The position numbers were made by a program, and so were the translations under genes. Shown one piece after another: positions 1 through 8,582 of a stretch of DNA of 64,000 nucleotides (its first letter is position 1; every line of letters begins with the position of its first letter). The stretch comes from Roseomonas alba (lineage in GTDB: Bacteria > Pseudomonadota > Alphaproteobacteria > Acetobacterales > Acetobacteraceae): contig NZ_JAHYBZ010000003.1 of the NCBI RefSeq assembly GCF_019430885.1, positions 186,001 to 250,000 on the forward strand, read 5' to 3'. The notes under the pieces were generated by a model. It had not been told where the DNA came from and made no database searches. It worked only from the letters and a program-made list of their open reading frames with translations.

Positions 1-777
1 GCCGACAATGCCGAGGCGAGCTGGGGCCATTGGTACCGGTCCCTGCGCGCTGACCAACGCAGCGGCAGCACCGTGATGGAAGGCTCGGACGGGACGCCGC
101 TGCTGGTGCTGGACCGGGTCGGCGAGGGCCGCGTCGCCCTGCTGCTGTCCGATCACATCTGGCTGTGGTCGCGCGGCCATGACGGCGGCGGCCCGCAGCA
201 GGAACTGCTGCGCCGCATCGCCCATTGGCTGATGCGCGAGACGGAGCTCGAGGAGGAGGATCTGACGGCGCGGATCGAGAATGGCCGCCTGACCGTCACC
301 CGCCGCAGCCTGACCGAAGGCCCGCCGCCCGAGATCACCGTCACCGCGCCCGATGGCCGCGTCACCCGCGCCGCGCCGGAACCGGCCGGCGGCGGTCGCG
401 CCGTGCTGACCATGCCGGCCACCCAGCCCGGCGTGTGGAATGCGACGGATGGGCGACGGACGGCCTTCGCGGCCTCGGCCGCCACCAATCCGCTGGAGGT
501 CGCCGATCTGCGGGCCGATCCGGCGAAACTCCATCCCCTGCTGACCGGAACGGGCGGCGTGGCCCGCTACCTCGGCGACGGCGCGACACCGGTCGTGCCC
601 GATCTGCGTCGCGTCGCCCCGGGGCGCGACGTGGCCGGGGCGGGGTGGATCGGCCTGCGCCGCAACGGCGACCATACCGTGACGGGGATCAGCGCCCTGC
701 CGCTGCTGCCAGCCTGGCTGGCGCTCGCGCTGGTGCTGGGGGCGGCAGTGATGGCTTGGCGGCGAGAGGGGCATTGA
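1..777 (+). CDS. C-terminal part of a membrane-anchored protein (5' truncated by window)
   Basis: The reading frame is open from base 1, so the real start lies upstream; 258 codons are visible. The fragment has a segment around residues 25-80 (GRVALLLSDHIWLWSRG, then HWLMRE) that resembles the large alphaproteobacterial membrane proteins with a glutamine-amidotransferase-like fold found in MoxR/BatA-type operons. A beta-rich region follows, with a hydrophobic segment (LPLLPAWLALALVLGAAVMAW) and a short basic tail at the end, so it is probably anchored by a C-terminal membrane helix with the bulk in the periplasm. The family assignment is from remembered resemblance only. The stop is followed by a strong inverted repeat that probably ends the transcript. 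Confidence 0.6.
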   Translation, partial: ADNAEASWGHWYRSLRADQRSGSTVMEGSDGTPLLVLDRVGEGRVALLLSDHIWLWSRGHDGGGPQQELLRRIAHWLMRETELEEEDLTARIENGRLTVTRRSLTEGPPPEITVTAPDGRVTRAAPEPAGGGRAVLTMPATQPGVWNATDGRRTAFAASAATNPLEVADLRADPAKLHPLLTGTGGVARYLGDGATPVVPDLRRVAPGRDVAGAGWIGLRRNGDHTVTGISALPLLPAWLALALVLGAAVMAWRREGH

Positions 778-783
778 AGGCCC

Positions 784-817
784 ATTTGGACATGCACCAT
801 CCGGCGCATGTCCAAAT
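784..817 (+). terminator. Inverted repeat after the first gene
   Basis: Two perfect 12-bp arms (ATTTGGACATGC and GCATGTCCAAAT) flank a 10-nt loop, starting 6 nt after the stop codon. There is no T-run, so it could be a factor-assisted terminator or an mRNA 3'-end stabiliser rather than a classical intrinsic terminator. Confidence 0.55.
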
Positions 818-975
818 CCGCTGCCCCACCGCGCGCCCGCCCTTATCCTGGATACTGACATGGGCACCCGGCGGGGGCGCCCTTCCAGGCAAGTCCCGAT
901 CCTGCGGCGCCATGCAGCGCGCGGCGGGTTGACGGGCAGCGGGGACAAGGCCGCCTCGCGGCCTCCCCCGAAGCG

Positions 976-1947
976 TCAGGTGGCGGTGATCCCGACCTTG
1001 CGGATGATCTCCTCGTACTTCGCCATTTCCCGCTGGATGAAGTCGCGGAACTGCGCGGGCGTGCTGCCGACCGGCTCGTTGCCGAGCTCGGCGAAGCGCG
1101 TGCGGATGGCGGCCGTGGCCAGCACCTCGGCGACCGCGGCCTGCATCTGGCGCATCATCGGCTCCGGCGTGCCGGCCGGGGCGAAGATGCCGTTCCAGTC
1201 ATAGCTCTCGACCGTCGGATAGCCGGATTCGGCAAGGGTCGGCAGGTCGGGGAAGGCCGCGGCGCGCGTGCTGCCCGTGGTCGCCAGCGCCTTCAGCCGC
1301 CCTTCGCGGATATGCGGCATCGAGGAGGGGATGAAAGCGAAGCTGCTGAAGACATGGCCCGCCATCAGGTCGACCATGGCCGGCCCGCCGCCGCGATAGG
1401 GCACGTGGATCATCTGCAGCCCCGCGGCAGCCATGAAGATCTCCATGCCGAGATGCTGCGCGGACCCGTTGCCCGAGGAGGCATAGGAGAGCTCGCCCGG
1501 CCGCGCCTTCACATAGGCGACGTAGTCGGCGACCGAATTCACCGGCGCCGAGGGATGGACCGCCAGCGCATTGCCCGAACGGCTGACCTGAGTGACCGGT
1601 ACCAGGTCCTCGAGCACCTTGTAGGGCATCGCGCGGCCGAGGGCCGGGTTCACGGCATAGGTGGTGATGTCGAACAGGAAGGTGTGCCCGTCGGGCGGCT
1701 GCTGCGCGACGAAGCCGCCGGCGATCAGCCCGGAGCCGCCGGCGCGGCTTTCGACCACCACGTTCTGGCCGAGGCGCTCGGAGATGCCCGGCGCGATCAG
1801 CCGCGCCGTCACATCCGCCCCGCCACCGGGCGAGGTGCTGATGATCAGACGGATCGGGCGGGTGAACAGCGAGGTCTCGGCACGCGCGGTACCGGCAAGG
1901 CCGAAGCCCATCATCGAGGCGAGGAACTGCTGACGCGTCAGGATCAT
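976..1947 (-). CDS. Bug-family (TctC-like) tripartite tricarboxylate transporter substrate-binding protein
   Basis: This is a 323-residue periplasmic solute receptor. The first ~23 residues form a signal peptide ending at an ARA-like cleavage site. The mature part shows Bug-family hallmarks: RLIISTSPGGGADVTARLIA near residue 33, VVESRAGGSGLIAGGFVA near 63, and a late FRDFIQREMAKYEEIIRKVGI segment. A strong ribosome-binding site (AAGGAGAG, 5-nt spacing) fixes the start. No TctA/TctB permease genes are in the window, so it is an orphan receptor, as is common in families that expand Bug proteins. It is the last gene of a minus-strand operon with an M20 hydrolase and a DUF1185 protein, which suggests it captures that pathway's substrate. 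The ligand cannot be read from sequence. Confidence 0.9.
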   Translation of the reverse strand: MILTRQQFLASMMGFGLAGTARAETSLFTRPIRLIISTSPGGGADVTARLIAPGISERLGQNVVVESRAGGSGLIAGGFVAQQPPDGHTFLFDITTYAVNPALGRAMPYKVLEDLVPVTQVSRSGNALAVHPSAPVNSVADYVAYVKARPGELSYASSGNGSAQHLGMEIFMAAAGLQMIHVPYRGGGPAMVDLMAGHVFSSFAFIPSSMPHIREGRLKALATTGSTRAAAFPDLPTLAESGYPTVESYDWNGIFAPAGTPEPMMRQMQAAVAEVLATAAIRTRFAELGNEPVGSTPAQFRDFIQREMAKYEEIIRKVGITAT

Positions 1948-2033
1948 CTTGCTCTCCTTGATTGGCTGGCTGGTTCCTCCCCGGGAGTGCCTCTTCCCCC
2001 CATTCGTCGCAGGTGCTGGAGGCGTGGGGGCCG

Positions 2034-3335
2034 TCAGTCGGGCGGGCCGGCCGCCGCGACATGCATGGCGCGGGCGAGCACGGTGCAGCCCATGGCGAAG
2101 TCGCTTTCCAGCAGCGTCTCGCGCGGATTGTGGCTGCCGCAGGGGTTGCGGGTGAGCAGCATCGCCGAGGGGATGCCGCTGAGCGCGAAGATGCCGGCGT
2201 CGTGCCCTGCGGTGGGCAGGCGCATCACCGGCAGGCCCGATGCCTCCATCTGCCGTTCCAGCAGGCTTGTGACGCCGGGATCGAGCGCCACCGGATCGGC
2301 GGTGACGCGGGGCCCCATCTCGAAGCGCACGCCGCGCGTCGCGGCGATGCGCGCGATCATCGCGTCGAGGCGTTCGGCGCCGAGGCGCAGCGTGGCCTCG
2401 CTGGTGCTGCCGACATTGAGGCTGAAGCTGACCTCACCCGGCACCTTGGTCAGCGCGTGCTGCGCCGGATCGGTCGAGAAGCGTCCGAAGGTGACCACGA
2501 AATTGTCGTCGCCCGCGGCGGCGAGCTCGGCCCAAAGCGCATCGAGGCCAATGGCAAGCTCGGCGACCGCCATCACCGCGTCGCGGCGGCTATGTCGTGG
2601 GGTGGTCGAGGCATGGCCGTATTCGCCAACGCAGCGCGCCTGCGGATAGCGGAAATTGCCGCGGATCGCCGAGGCAACGCCGAGGGCGAGATCCTTTTCC
2701 TCGAGCAGCGGGCCTTGCTCGATATGGAGTTCGATGAAGCAGGCGGTGTCCTGCCGCGTGAGCAGCGGCGTCGCATCGGTGCGAAAGGGGAAGCCGAGCG
2801 CATCGACATGCTCCCGCAGCGTCAAGCCACTGTCGATGCGGCGGCGCTCACCGAGGGCGGTGCGGTCGCCATGGGCCAGCAGCAGGCGGCTGCCGAGATA
2901 GGCCATGTTGAACCACGGGCTTTCCTCCCCCCGCATGGCCAGCGCCCGCAGGCTGCGCGGCGGCATGATGCCGGCCTTGCGCGTGGCGGCGAGCACGGCC
3001 AGCGCGGCGGCGGTGCCGGCCAGCCCGTCGAAATTGCCTCCGTTCGGGACAGAATCGAGATGCGAGCCGCTGGTGATGGCCGGCAGCGCCGGGTCTGCGC
3101 CCGGCAGCAGGAAGGTGATGTTGCCGAAGGCGTCGTGTTCCGGGGCCAGGCCGAAGCCGGCGGCGAAGCGACAGACCAGATCCGCGGCGATTTGCTCGCC
3201 CTCGCCAAAGGCGGCGCGGGTGATGCCCGGCTCCGCGGCGGTGAGGCGCCCGATCTCCGCCATCAGACCCCAGGCCTCTGCGATGACGCCGTCGAGGAGG
3301 GGCTGAGGGATCACGGCGGGCGCTGCGACCATCAT
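2034..3335 (-). CDS. M20-family Zn-dependent hydrolase (N-carbamoylase/hydantoinase-like)
   Basis: A 433-residue member of the peptidase M20 / allantoate amidohydrolase / N-carbamoyl-L-amino-acid hydrolase group, which cleaves amide or ureido bonds with two metal ions. Visible family motifs are GSHLDSVPNGGNFDG (metal His and bridging Asp), RGEESPWFN (acidic pair), FIELHIEQGPLLEEKD, GEYGHASTTP in the lid domain, and CGSHNPRE near the end (metal His). The motifs differ slightly from the canonical EEGSRFG and HAGTTP forms, so the substrate may not be a standard carbamoyl amino acid. I chose the ATG-ATG at 3335/3332. It sits 4 nt after the DUF1185 stop, implying co-translation. The operon is divergent from a GntR regulator. 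Confidence 0.88.
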   Translation of the reverse strand: MMVAAPAVIPQPLLDGVIAEAWGLMAEIGRLTAAEPGITRAAFGEGEQIAADLVCRFAAGFGLAPEHDAFGNITFLLPGADPALPAITSGSHLDSVPNGGNFDGLAGTAAALAVLAATRKAGIMPPRSLRALAMRGEESPWFNMAYLGSRLLLAHGDRTALGERRRIDSGLTLREHVDALGFPFRTDATPLLTRQDTACFIELHIEQGPLLEEKDLALGVASAIRGNFRYPQARCVGEYGHASTTPRHSRRDAVMAVAELAIGLDALWAELAAAGDDNFVVTFGRFSTDPAQHALTKVPGEVSFSLNVGSTSEATLRLGAERLDAMIARIAATRGVRFEMGPRVTADPVALDPGVTSLLERQMEASGLPVMRLPTAGHDAGIFALSGIPSAMLLTRNPCGSHNPRETLLESDFAMGCTVLARAMHVAAAGPPD

Positions 3336-3339
3336 CGGG

Positions 3340-3948
3340 CTAGCGTAGCCCGTCGCGCGCGGCGATCGCGTCAGCGGCGAGGCCACCCACCCGTGCGTTC
3401 AGCCGGCCACGATTGGCCAGCGCGACGATCAGCGCGACCTCGTCCGCGGCCGGCGCGTCGGAGGGCAGCGTAACGCTGATCCCGTCGTAGTGAGAACGCA
3501 CGTACAGCGCGTCCTTGTGCGCCAAGGGAACGTCGATGCTGGCCCCGGGCGCAGCGAGCTTGGTGAAGGAAGGGATCCAGGCAAGCGCGCCACCCACCGC
3601 CACCCGCAGCGGCTCGGCAAAGGCGGTCGTGAGCATGGCGTTGGCATGTTCCTGCTCGCCGCCCAGCCCGACGACCCCGGCCTTGCCGTAGCTTTCGACC
3701 GGCAGGCCACCCATCGCCTCGACCGCTTGGCGGGCCAGAAACCCGCCAATGGCGACGCTGCCGTCGATGAGGGGGCCGAGATCTTCGACATAGCGTCCGG
3801 CAAAGGGATTGGAGACCACCGCGATGACCGCAACCCTGCGCAGCGGCACGTCACGGCTCTGGCCGGCCTCGATGCTGCGCTCGTCAACAACAGTGAGCCA
3901 TCGGCGGAGTTCCAAGACCCTCTCCTTCACATCTCGCCGCCGCAGCAT
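3340..3948 (-). CDS. DUF1185 (amino acid synthesis, PF06684-like) family protein
   Basis: About 202 residues, matching the 'amino acid synthesis' DUF1185 family by its N-terminal RRVAVIAVVSNPFAGRYVEDLGPLI and central YGKAGVVGLGGEQEHANAML blocks. No enzymatic role is firmly established for the family as far as I know. The ATG at 3948 is used here. A GTG at 3930 (VKERVLELRRW) is an equally plausible start, and neither has a strong ribosome-binding site. It is the first gene of the minus-strand operon DUF1185 / M20 hydrolase / Bug receptor, with 4 nt to the hydrolase. The close coupling argues that both proteins act on the same nitrogenous compound or on consecutive intermediates. Confidence 0.82.
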   Translation of the reverse strand: MLRRRDVKERVLELRRWLTVVDERSIEAGQSRDVPLRRVAVIAVVSNPFAGRYVEDLGPLIDGSVAIGGFLARQAVEAMGGLPVESYGKAGVVGLGGEQEHANAMLTTAFAEPLRVAVGGALAWIPSFTKLAAPGASIDVPLAHKDALYVRSHYDGISVTLPSDAPAADEVALIVALANRGRLNARVGGLAADAIAARDGLR

Positions 3949-4050
3949 GTTGTATCGCCCGGTTGCCGTCCAGTAGGATTGTGGGACATTTGGATAATCA
4001 TCCCGGCGCCAGGCCTTGACGAGACGCTGGCCAAGCCCGATGGGCCGCGG

Positions 4051-4737
4051 ATGGCAAAGGCGGACGGGACGATGGATCTGCGGGTTGCCCCGGTGACGGT
4101 TCAGACCCAGGCGGTCGACAAGCTGCGCGAAGCCATCCTCTCCGGGCATTTCGCCCCAGGGCAGCGGTTGGTTGAGATCGAGTTGTCGCGAGCGCTCGGC
4201 ATCAGTCGCAACTCGGTACGCGAGGCGCTGCGCCGGCTGGAGGGAGAGCGCCTGGTCGCCTCAATTCCCAATCGCGGACCTGCGGTGATCGCGCTGGGCT
4301 GGGCTGAGGCCGAGCAGATCTATGCTGTACGCGAATTGCTGGAGGGGGAGGCCGCGTCCCTCGCGGCTCGGCTGGCCCGCCCGGCGGAACACGCAGCAAT
4401 GGAGGCGGCGCTGACGGCCTTCGAGGCCGCCGTCGCGGCAGAGGACGCGGTGGGGCGCGTCTCCACCACAACCCGCTTCTATGACGGGCTGCTGGCCGCC
4501 TGCGGAAACAGGGTGATCGAAGAGGTGCTGCGCGGATTGCATGCCCGCATCAGCCTGCTGCGGTCGCGGTCGATGTCATTGGGCGGCCGTTCGGTCGAGA
4601 GCGCGCGGGAGATGCGCACCATCCTGGAAGCGGTGCGGGCGGGCGACCCGGCCCTGGCGCGCGAGGCCGCGGCGCAGCACGTGCGTGCGGCCTGTGCGGC
4701 AGCGCGCCTGGCCATGGAGCGCCCGGCGGCGGCCTGA
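4051..4737 (+). CDS. GntR-family transcriptional regulator (FadR/FCD type)
   Basis: A 228-residue regulator. Residues ~20-75 form the winged helix-turn-helix (VDKLREAILSGHFAPGQRLV, then LGISRNSVREALRRLEGERLV). The rest is an alpha-helical FCD ligand domain. Some usual metal-ligand positions are altered: FYDGLLAACGN where FH is common, and MRTILEAV where a His is common. The last His (AAAQHVRAA) is kept, so ligand binding may not be metal-dependent. It is divergent from the DUF1185 / M20 / Bug operon, with ~100 bp between the starts, and is its likely repressor. The start ATG was chosen because homology begins soon after it. An earlier in-frame extension would cross the intergenic promoter region. 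Confidence 0.88.
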   Translation: MAKADGTMDLRVAPVTVQTQAVDKLREAILSGHFAPGQRLVEIELSRALGISRNSVREALRRLEGERLVASIPNRGPAVIALGWAEAEQIYAVRELLEGEAASLAARLARPAEHAAMEAALTAFEAAVAAEDAVGRVSTTTRFYDGLLAACGNRVIEEVLRGLHARISLLRSRSMSLGGRSVESAREMRTILEAVRAGDPALAREAAAQHVRAACAAARLAMERPAAA

Positions 4738-4786
4738 CCCTGCGCCCGCCGTGACAGGCATGGCCAAACTGCTCTAAACCGCTGCC

Positions 4787-5416
4787 ATGCGACGCATCCT
4801 TCTGGTGGCCCCCCTCGCGCTGACGCTGATGCCGGGCGGTCCGGCCCGGGCCCAGTTCTCCGGCCCGCCGCCGGATCAGCCCCGCACCGCAGCGCGCCCG
4901 CCGCCGGCCCTGCCCGGCATCGCCGCCCGGCGCGCGCCGGAGCCCATTCCCGGCGACCCCAATGCGAACCTGTCGCCCACCGCGGCGCTGTTCGACGCCA
5001 TCACCCGCGGCGACCTGCCAGCGGCGCGCGACGCGGTGAATCGCGGCGCCAGCCTCGACGAGCGCAACGTGCTTGGCCTGACGGCGATCGACGCGGCGGT
5101 GGATCAGGGGCGCAACGAGATCCTGTTCTTCCTGCTCTCGGCCCGCGGCGCGGTTCGTGGGCCGTCGGCTCCTCCGGAAGCCTCCCTGAGCCCGGCCCAG
5201 CGGGCCGCCCGTGACCGGGCCGCCCGGGCCGAGGCGGAGCGGGCAGCCCGCGCCGCGACGGTTGGCCGCGGCGGGCCGCGTGGGCCGGCACCGCAGTCGC
5301 GGCCCCGGCTGTTCGCCAATGATGGCGGGGCACCGCGTCCGGAAATGGGCTTCCTGGGCTTCGATGCCGGGCGCGGGGCGGCGACGGAAGCGGAGCGGCG
5401 ATCGCGCCGGAGCTGA
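4787..5416 (+). CDS. Secreted ankyrin-repeat-containing hypothetical protein
   Basis: A 209-residue protein with a signal peptide (RRILLVAPLALTLMPGGPARA), a Pro-rich linker, and one to two ankyrin-like repeats at ~65-120 (ALFDAITRGDLPAARDAVNR, then NVLGLTAIDAAVDQG and NEILFFLLSARGA). The C-terminal half is low-complexity and Ala/Arg-rich (AARDRAARAEAERAARAA). Probably a small periplasmic protein mediating protein contacts. No enzymatic motif is seen. It ends 77 bp before a convergent GNAT gene, with a hairpin between them. Confidence 0.75.
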   Translation: MRRILLVAPLALTLMPGGPARAQFSGPPPDQPRTAARPPPALPGIAARRAPEPIPGDPNANLSPTAALFDAITRGDLPAARDAVNRGASLDERNVLGLTAIDAAVDQGRNEILFFLLSARGAVRGPSAPPEASLSPAQRAARDRAARAEAERAARAATVGRGGPRGPAPQSRPRLFANDGGAPRPEMGFLGFDAGRGAATEAERRSRRS

Positions 5417-5464
5417 AGGCGCCCGGCACGCCCCCGGGCGCCGCAACCGCCACAATGGCGGATG

Positions 5465-5485
5465 GGGAGGGGCGCTGCCCCTCCC
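5465..5485. terminator. Hairpin between convergent genes (solo GGAGGGGC-type)
   Basis: Nine-bp perfect arms (GGGAGGGGC / GCCCCTCCC) with a 3-nt loop lie between the convergent ankyrin and GNAT genes. Its stem matches hairpin 1 of the composite intergenic repeats elsewhere in this window. It has no T-tract. Confidence 0.55.
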
Positions 5486-5493
5486 TGGCGACC

Positions 5494-5985
5494 TCACCGA
5501 CCGAGATCCAGCACCAGCCGCCGCTCCACCACGCTGCGTCCCCATTGCTCGGCGACGATCTCCTCCTCCAGCGCGAAGCCGGCCGACGCGTAGAGATGCG
5601 CTGCCGCGTCCAGGCCTGACAGCGTCCAGAGGTGGATGCGCGTCATGCCGATAACCCGCGCGCGGGCGAGAGCCTCGGCGAGCCAACGCCGCCCGAGCCC
5701 CTGCCCGCGCAGGGCGGGGTCCATGATGAACCAGCGCAGATGCGCGGAATCCGGTTCCTCGCCGCAATCCAGCACCAGCGAACCGAGCACGTGCCCATCG
5801 CGCGCGGCGCAGCGGAAGATGTCGCGCGCGGGATCGAAGCGCAGCAGGAATGCGCCGAGCTCTCGCGCGACTTTGGCCTCGAAGAAGACACCGAAGCCGT
5901 GGCTCGCGCTGTAGTGGCGCGCGTGCAGCGCGGCGATGTCGCCGATGGCGCCCGGAATCCAGTGTTCGTGCACGGTGATGTCCAT
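5494..5985 (-). CDS. GNAT-family N-acetyltransferase
   Basis: A 163-residue acetyl-CoA-dependent acetyltransferase. The acetyl-CoA-binding motif A is clear at about residues 85-115 (LRWFIMDPALRGQGLGRRWL: the Q/RxxGxG/A loop). An AAHLYASAGF motif B follows around residue 135. The ATG at 5985 begins the homologous region. A frame continues upstream but lies over the phosphatase gene on the other strand. Substrate unknown. Layouts of this type are often annotated as MarR-GNAT or RimI-like proteins, but no MarR domain is present here. Confidence 0.85.
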   Translation of the reverse strand: MDITVHEHWIPGAIGDIAALHARHYSASHGFGVFFEAKVARELGAFLLRFDPARDIFRCAARDGHVLGSLVLDCGEEPDSAHLRWFIMDPALRGQGLGRRWLAEALARARVIGMTRIHLWTLSGLDAAAHLYASAGFALEEEIVAEQWGRSVVERRLVLDLGR

Positions 5986-6048
5986 GCGATCAGGATAGAG
6001 CGCGCGCGGCCCCTCGCCAGCCTCTCGACGCTGGGCTAGAGGCAGCGC

Positions 6049-6687
6049 GTGACCCCGACACGCTTCTTCCTGATCCGCCACGCCCTGGTGGAGCCCTCCG
6101 CCCGCGCCGTGCTCTATGGCTCGATGGATGTCGCGCTGTGCGACCTCGCCCTGCGGCAGGAGGCCGCATCGTATCGCTGGCTCGCGCAGCGGCTGCCGCA
6201 GCCGGCGCGCTGGTTCGTGACGAACCTGTCCCGCACGCGCGCGACCGCCGCGGCGATCTTCGCCGCCGGCTATCCCGAGGCGGCGCTGGATGCCGAACCC
6301 GACCTTGCCGAACAGCATCTCGGCGACTGGCAGGGCATCCCGCACGACGCGCTGCCCGCCCTGCTGACCCATCCGGCGCATCCCTTCTGGCCCCATGGCG
6401 GGGAGGAGCACCCGCCTGGCGGGGAATCCTTCCGCCAGGTCCAGGCGCGAGTCGCGGGCGTGCTGGAGCGCATGGCGACGCTGCTGGAAGGCCAGGACGT
6501 CGTCATCATTGCGCATGGCGGGTCCATTCGCGCCGCGCTGGCGCATGCGATGGGACTGACGCCGGACCAGGCGCTGATCTTCAGCATCAAGAACCTGTCG
6601 CTGACGCGGATCGAGAAGCACGGCCTGGACTGGCGCGTCGCCGCGGTGAACGAAGAACCCTGGACGCCACCAGCACCGGAGGCCTGA
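6049..6687 (+). CDS. Histidine phosphatase family protein (phosphoglycerate-mutase-like)
   Basis: A 212-residue branch-1 histidine phosphatase. The phosphorylated His lies in LIRHALVEP near the N-terminus (RHA instead of the usual RHG). The second catalytic His is in IIAHGGSIRAAL near residue 155. SRTRATAAAI and EQHLGDWQG blocks complete the active site. It likely dephosphorylates a small metabolite, with CobC-type alpha-ribazole phosphatase one possibility, but no cobalamin genes are nearby. It starts at a GTG divergent from the GNAT gene. The 600-bp region after it holds a composite repeat. Confidence 0.85.
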   Translation: MTPTRFFLIRHALVEPSARAVLYGSMDVALCDLALRQEAASYRWLAQRLPQPARWFVTNLSRTRATAAAIFAAGYPEAALDAEPDLAEQHLGDWQGIPHDALPALLTHPAHPFWPHGGEEHPPGGESFRQVQARVAGVLERMATLLEGQDVVIIAHGGSIRAALAHAMGLTPDQALIFSIKNLSLTRIEKHGLDWRVAAVNEEPWTPPAPEA

Positions 6688-6758
6688 CGTCAGGCCGCCG
6701 GAGGATACGAGCGCGGCATCCGAACCCGCTCGCGCGGGAAGCATGGCGACGGCGGAAC

Positions 6759-7176
6759 GGGGAAGGGCTCTGCCCTCCCCCGCCAAAGGCCGAAAGGCCT
6801 TTGGAAACCTCGATCTGGTGTTGGGCAGGGAAGGCACCCCGCGCCTGCCGCGCGCGTGCCGTGCCCATCGCCTCATTCACTGAGCTGCGCCCGATCATCC
6901 AAGGCGGCGCCAAATCATGGTCGCCAGAGGCCCGTTGGCCGATGGGGGCCTATTGGCGTTGCCGTGTACCTTCCTCGGGGCGCCGTCGACCCGGGATCCC
7001 AGCCAAGCCTCACTGGCGCCGCGCTGTTGGGGGCATGCCGCTCCCACCCGACATCATGGCTGCAAGCGCCCATCCCGACGCTCGTCCTGCCCGCGGCGCC
7101 CGGCGCCAAGTCGAGGTTTCCAAAGGCCTTTCGGCCTTTGGTGGGGAGAGTTCGAGAGGGGCAAAGCCCCTCTCGA
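6759..7176. repeat. Composite intergenic repeat A (two inverted two-hairpin units)
   Basis: Fills most of the 608-bp gap between the phosphatase and the SYLF gene. The left unit has an imperfect GGAAGGGC/GCCCTCC hairpin, then CCAAAGGCC-GAAA-GGCCTTTGG and AAACC. The right unit is the mirror image (7113-7176): GGTTT, CCAAAGGCC-TTTC-GGCCTTTGG, then an 11-bp perfect stem TCGAGAGGGGC / GCCCCTCTCGA. About 300 bp of non-coding spacer lies between. Short reading frames across it decode the hairpins and have no coding character. Same architecture as repeats B-E. Confidence 0.8.
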
Positions 7177-7295
7177 CCCCCTACCCAGGAACGGGGATGC
7201 AGCGCGCATCACGATTCCGCCATCGCGAAACCTTTGTGTTGCTCCAGAGCTCCGGATAGAACAGAGACCCATCAATGGCTTGGGGGGCCCAGTTC

Positions 7296-8108
7296 ATGCG
7301 ACGTCTCGCTTTTCTCGCGTTCGCCGCCCTCGGCCTCGCCACGGTGTCCCATGACGCCCGCGCCCAGGCCGAGCAGCAATCCCTGGTCGACCGCGCCACG
7401 CTGTCCCTGCAGGAAGTCTTCGACCTCGGCGACATGACGGCCGATGCGCGGTCCATGCTCGGCCGCTCGCGGGCGGCGATGGTCTGCCCACGGGTCTTCC
7501 GAGCCGGCTTCATCTTCGGCGGCCAGGGTGGCGACTGCGTTCTGGTCGCGCGGGACGGCAGCGGATCCTGGTCCTCGCCCGCCTTCTACACCATGGGCGG
7601 CGGGTCGATCGGCTTTCAGGCCGGCGTGCAGGACGCGCAGATCGTCATGCTGATCATGAACGACAAGGCGCTCGAGGCGATCCTGGACCACAACTTCAAG
7701 TTCGGCGCGGATGCGGGCGTGGCGCTCGGGACGCTGGGCCGTGGCATTGCCGGCGCGACCACCACGGCGATCGGTGGGGACATTGTGACCATCGCCCGCG
7801 CGCGCGGGCTGTTTGCCGGCATCTCACTCGACGGCAACTACCTCGATCCGCGGGATAGCTGGAACCGTGCCTATTTCGGCCGGGATGCGAGCCCGCGCGA
7901 GGTCGTCGTGGACATGGCGGTGCACAATCCCGGCAGCGACCCGCTGCGCGCCGCGCTGATGCGCCTGTCGCAGGCGGAACCGGCCGCGCCGACTGCGGTG
8001 GCCCCGCAGGGCTCGGCCGCGCCGCGGGAGGTCATCACCCCCGCCCCCGGCAATTCAGCGACGCCGCGCGTGCAGTCCGAGAACCTGCCGCCGGCCCGTT
8101 CGCGATAG
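7296..8108 (+). CDS. SYLF/Ysc84-domain lipid-binding protein, secreted
   Basis: A 270-residue protein with signal peptide MRRLAFLAFAALGLATVSHDARA and a Ysc84/SYLF domain (residues ~45-200: VCPRVFRAGFIFGGQGGDCVL, SPAFYTMGGGSIGFQAGVQ, IVMLIMNDKALEAIL, ARGLFAGISLDG). The SYLF fold binds phosphoinositides or lipids in eukaryotes. Bacterial members are envelope proteins of unclear role. The C-terminal ~60 residues are Pro/Ala-rich and probably disordered. The start at 7296 gives a normal signal peptide; an ATG at 7275 would add seven residues. Confidence 0.87.
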   Translation: MRRLAFLAFAALGLATVSHDARAQAEQQSLVDRATLSLQEVFDLGDMTADARSMLGRSRAAMVCPRVFRAGFIFGGQGGDCVLVARDGSGSWSSPAFYTMGGGSIGFQAGVQDAQIVMLIMNDKALEAILDHNFKFGADAGVALGTLGRGIAGATTTAIGGDIVTIARARGLFAGISLDGNYLDPRDSWNRAYFGRDASPREVVVDMAVHNPGSDPLRAALMRLSQAEPAAPTAVAPQGSAAPREVITPAPGNSATPRVQSENLPPARSR

Positions 8109-8112
8109 GCCG

Positions 8113-8493
8113 TCACGGTCGGCGGCACAGCCGCGCCTCGGCGGCCTCCAGCGAGGCCGCCACATCGCCCGGCCCGAGGATGATGTCGCGCGGCCCGTCC
8201 TCCCTCAGCCGGTCGGCCGCGCAAAGGCACAGACTTGCCAGACGCTCGAAGGACCAGCCGGGTCGGTCGCCAATCGCCTCCTTCAGCCCGGTGGTGCAGC
8301 GCCAGCGGAACACCGCGTCGCCAAAGGGCGTGCCGAGGGCGGCGGACGTGCCCGATGCCGGCGCGCTGCCCGGCGTCGCCGCGCCCTGGATGCGCGCTGG
8401 CGCCGATCCCGGTGGCGGATGCTGGCCGAGCCAGGCCACACCGGCCCCGAGCCCGCCCAGCAGAAGCAGCAGAATGACAATCGCCCGAATCAC
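8113..8493 (-). CDS. Small single-pass membrane or secreted hypothetical protein
   Basis: About 126 residues beginning at a GTG: VIRAIVILLLLLGGLGAGVAWL is a membrane anchor or uncleaved signal. A Pro/Ala/Gly linker follows, then a compact domain with paired cysteines (WRCTTGLKEAI, LASLCLCAADRL, EARLCRRP). The cysteine pattern suggests a periplasmic disulfide-bonded domain. I do not recognise the family. The frame remains open far upstream, but the hydrophobic N-terminus and the opposite-strand protease gene favour this start. It is convergent with the SYLF gene, ending 4 nt from it. Confidence 0.6.
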   Translation of the reverse strand: MIRAIVILLLLLGGLGAGVAWLGQHPPPGSAPARIQGAATPGSAPASGTSAALGTPFGDAVFRWRCTTGLKEAIGDRPGWSFERLASLCLCAADRLREDGPRDIILGPGDVAASLEAAEARLCRRP

Positions 8494-8582
8494 GGAGCGG
8501 AGAATGACGCGGCCCGACGCCGCCGGCCAGACGGCGCAGGGAACGGTTCCCTTTGCTGCGCGATCTGCTCTAGCCTCCAGCC

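Noticed and set aside
3978..3990. ATTGT-GGG-ACATT between the first GntR gene and its operon as an operator
   Set aside because: Only three-base arms are perfect and no second copy was found in the window; too weak to call.
6856..7437. Open frames crossing composite repeats (with LWKP- or FGLWWGE-like peptides)
   Set aside because: The peptides are translations of the conserved hairpins in different frames; the same words recur only because the DNA repeat recurs.
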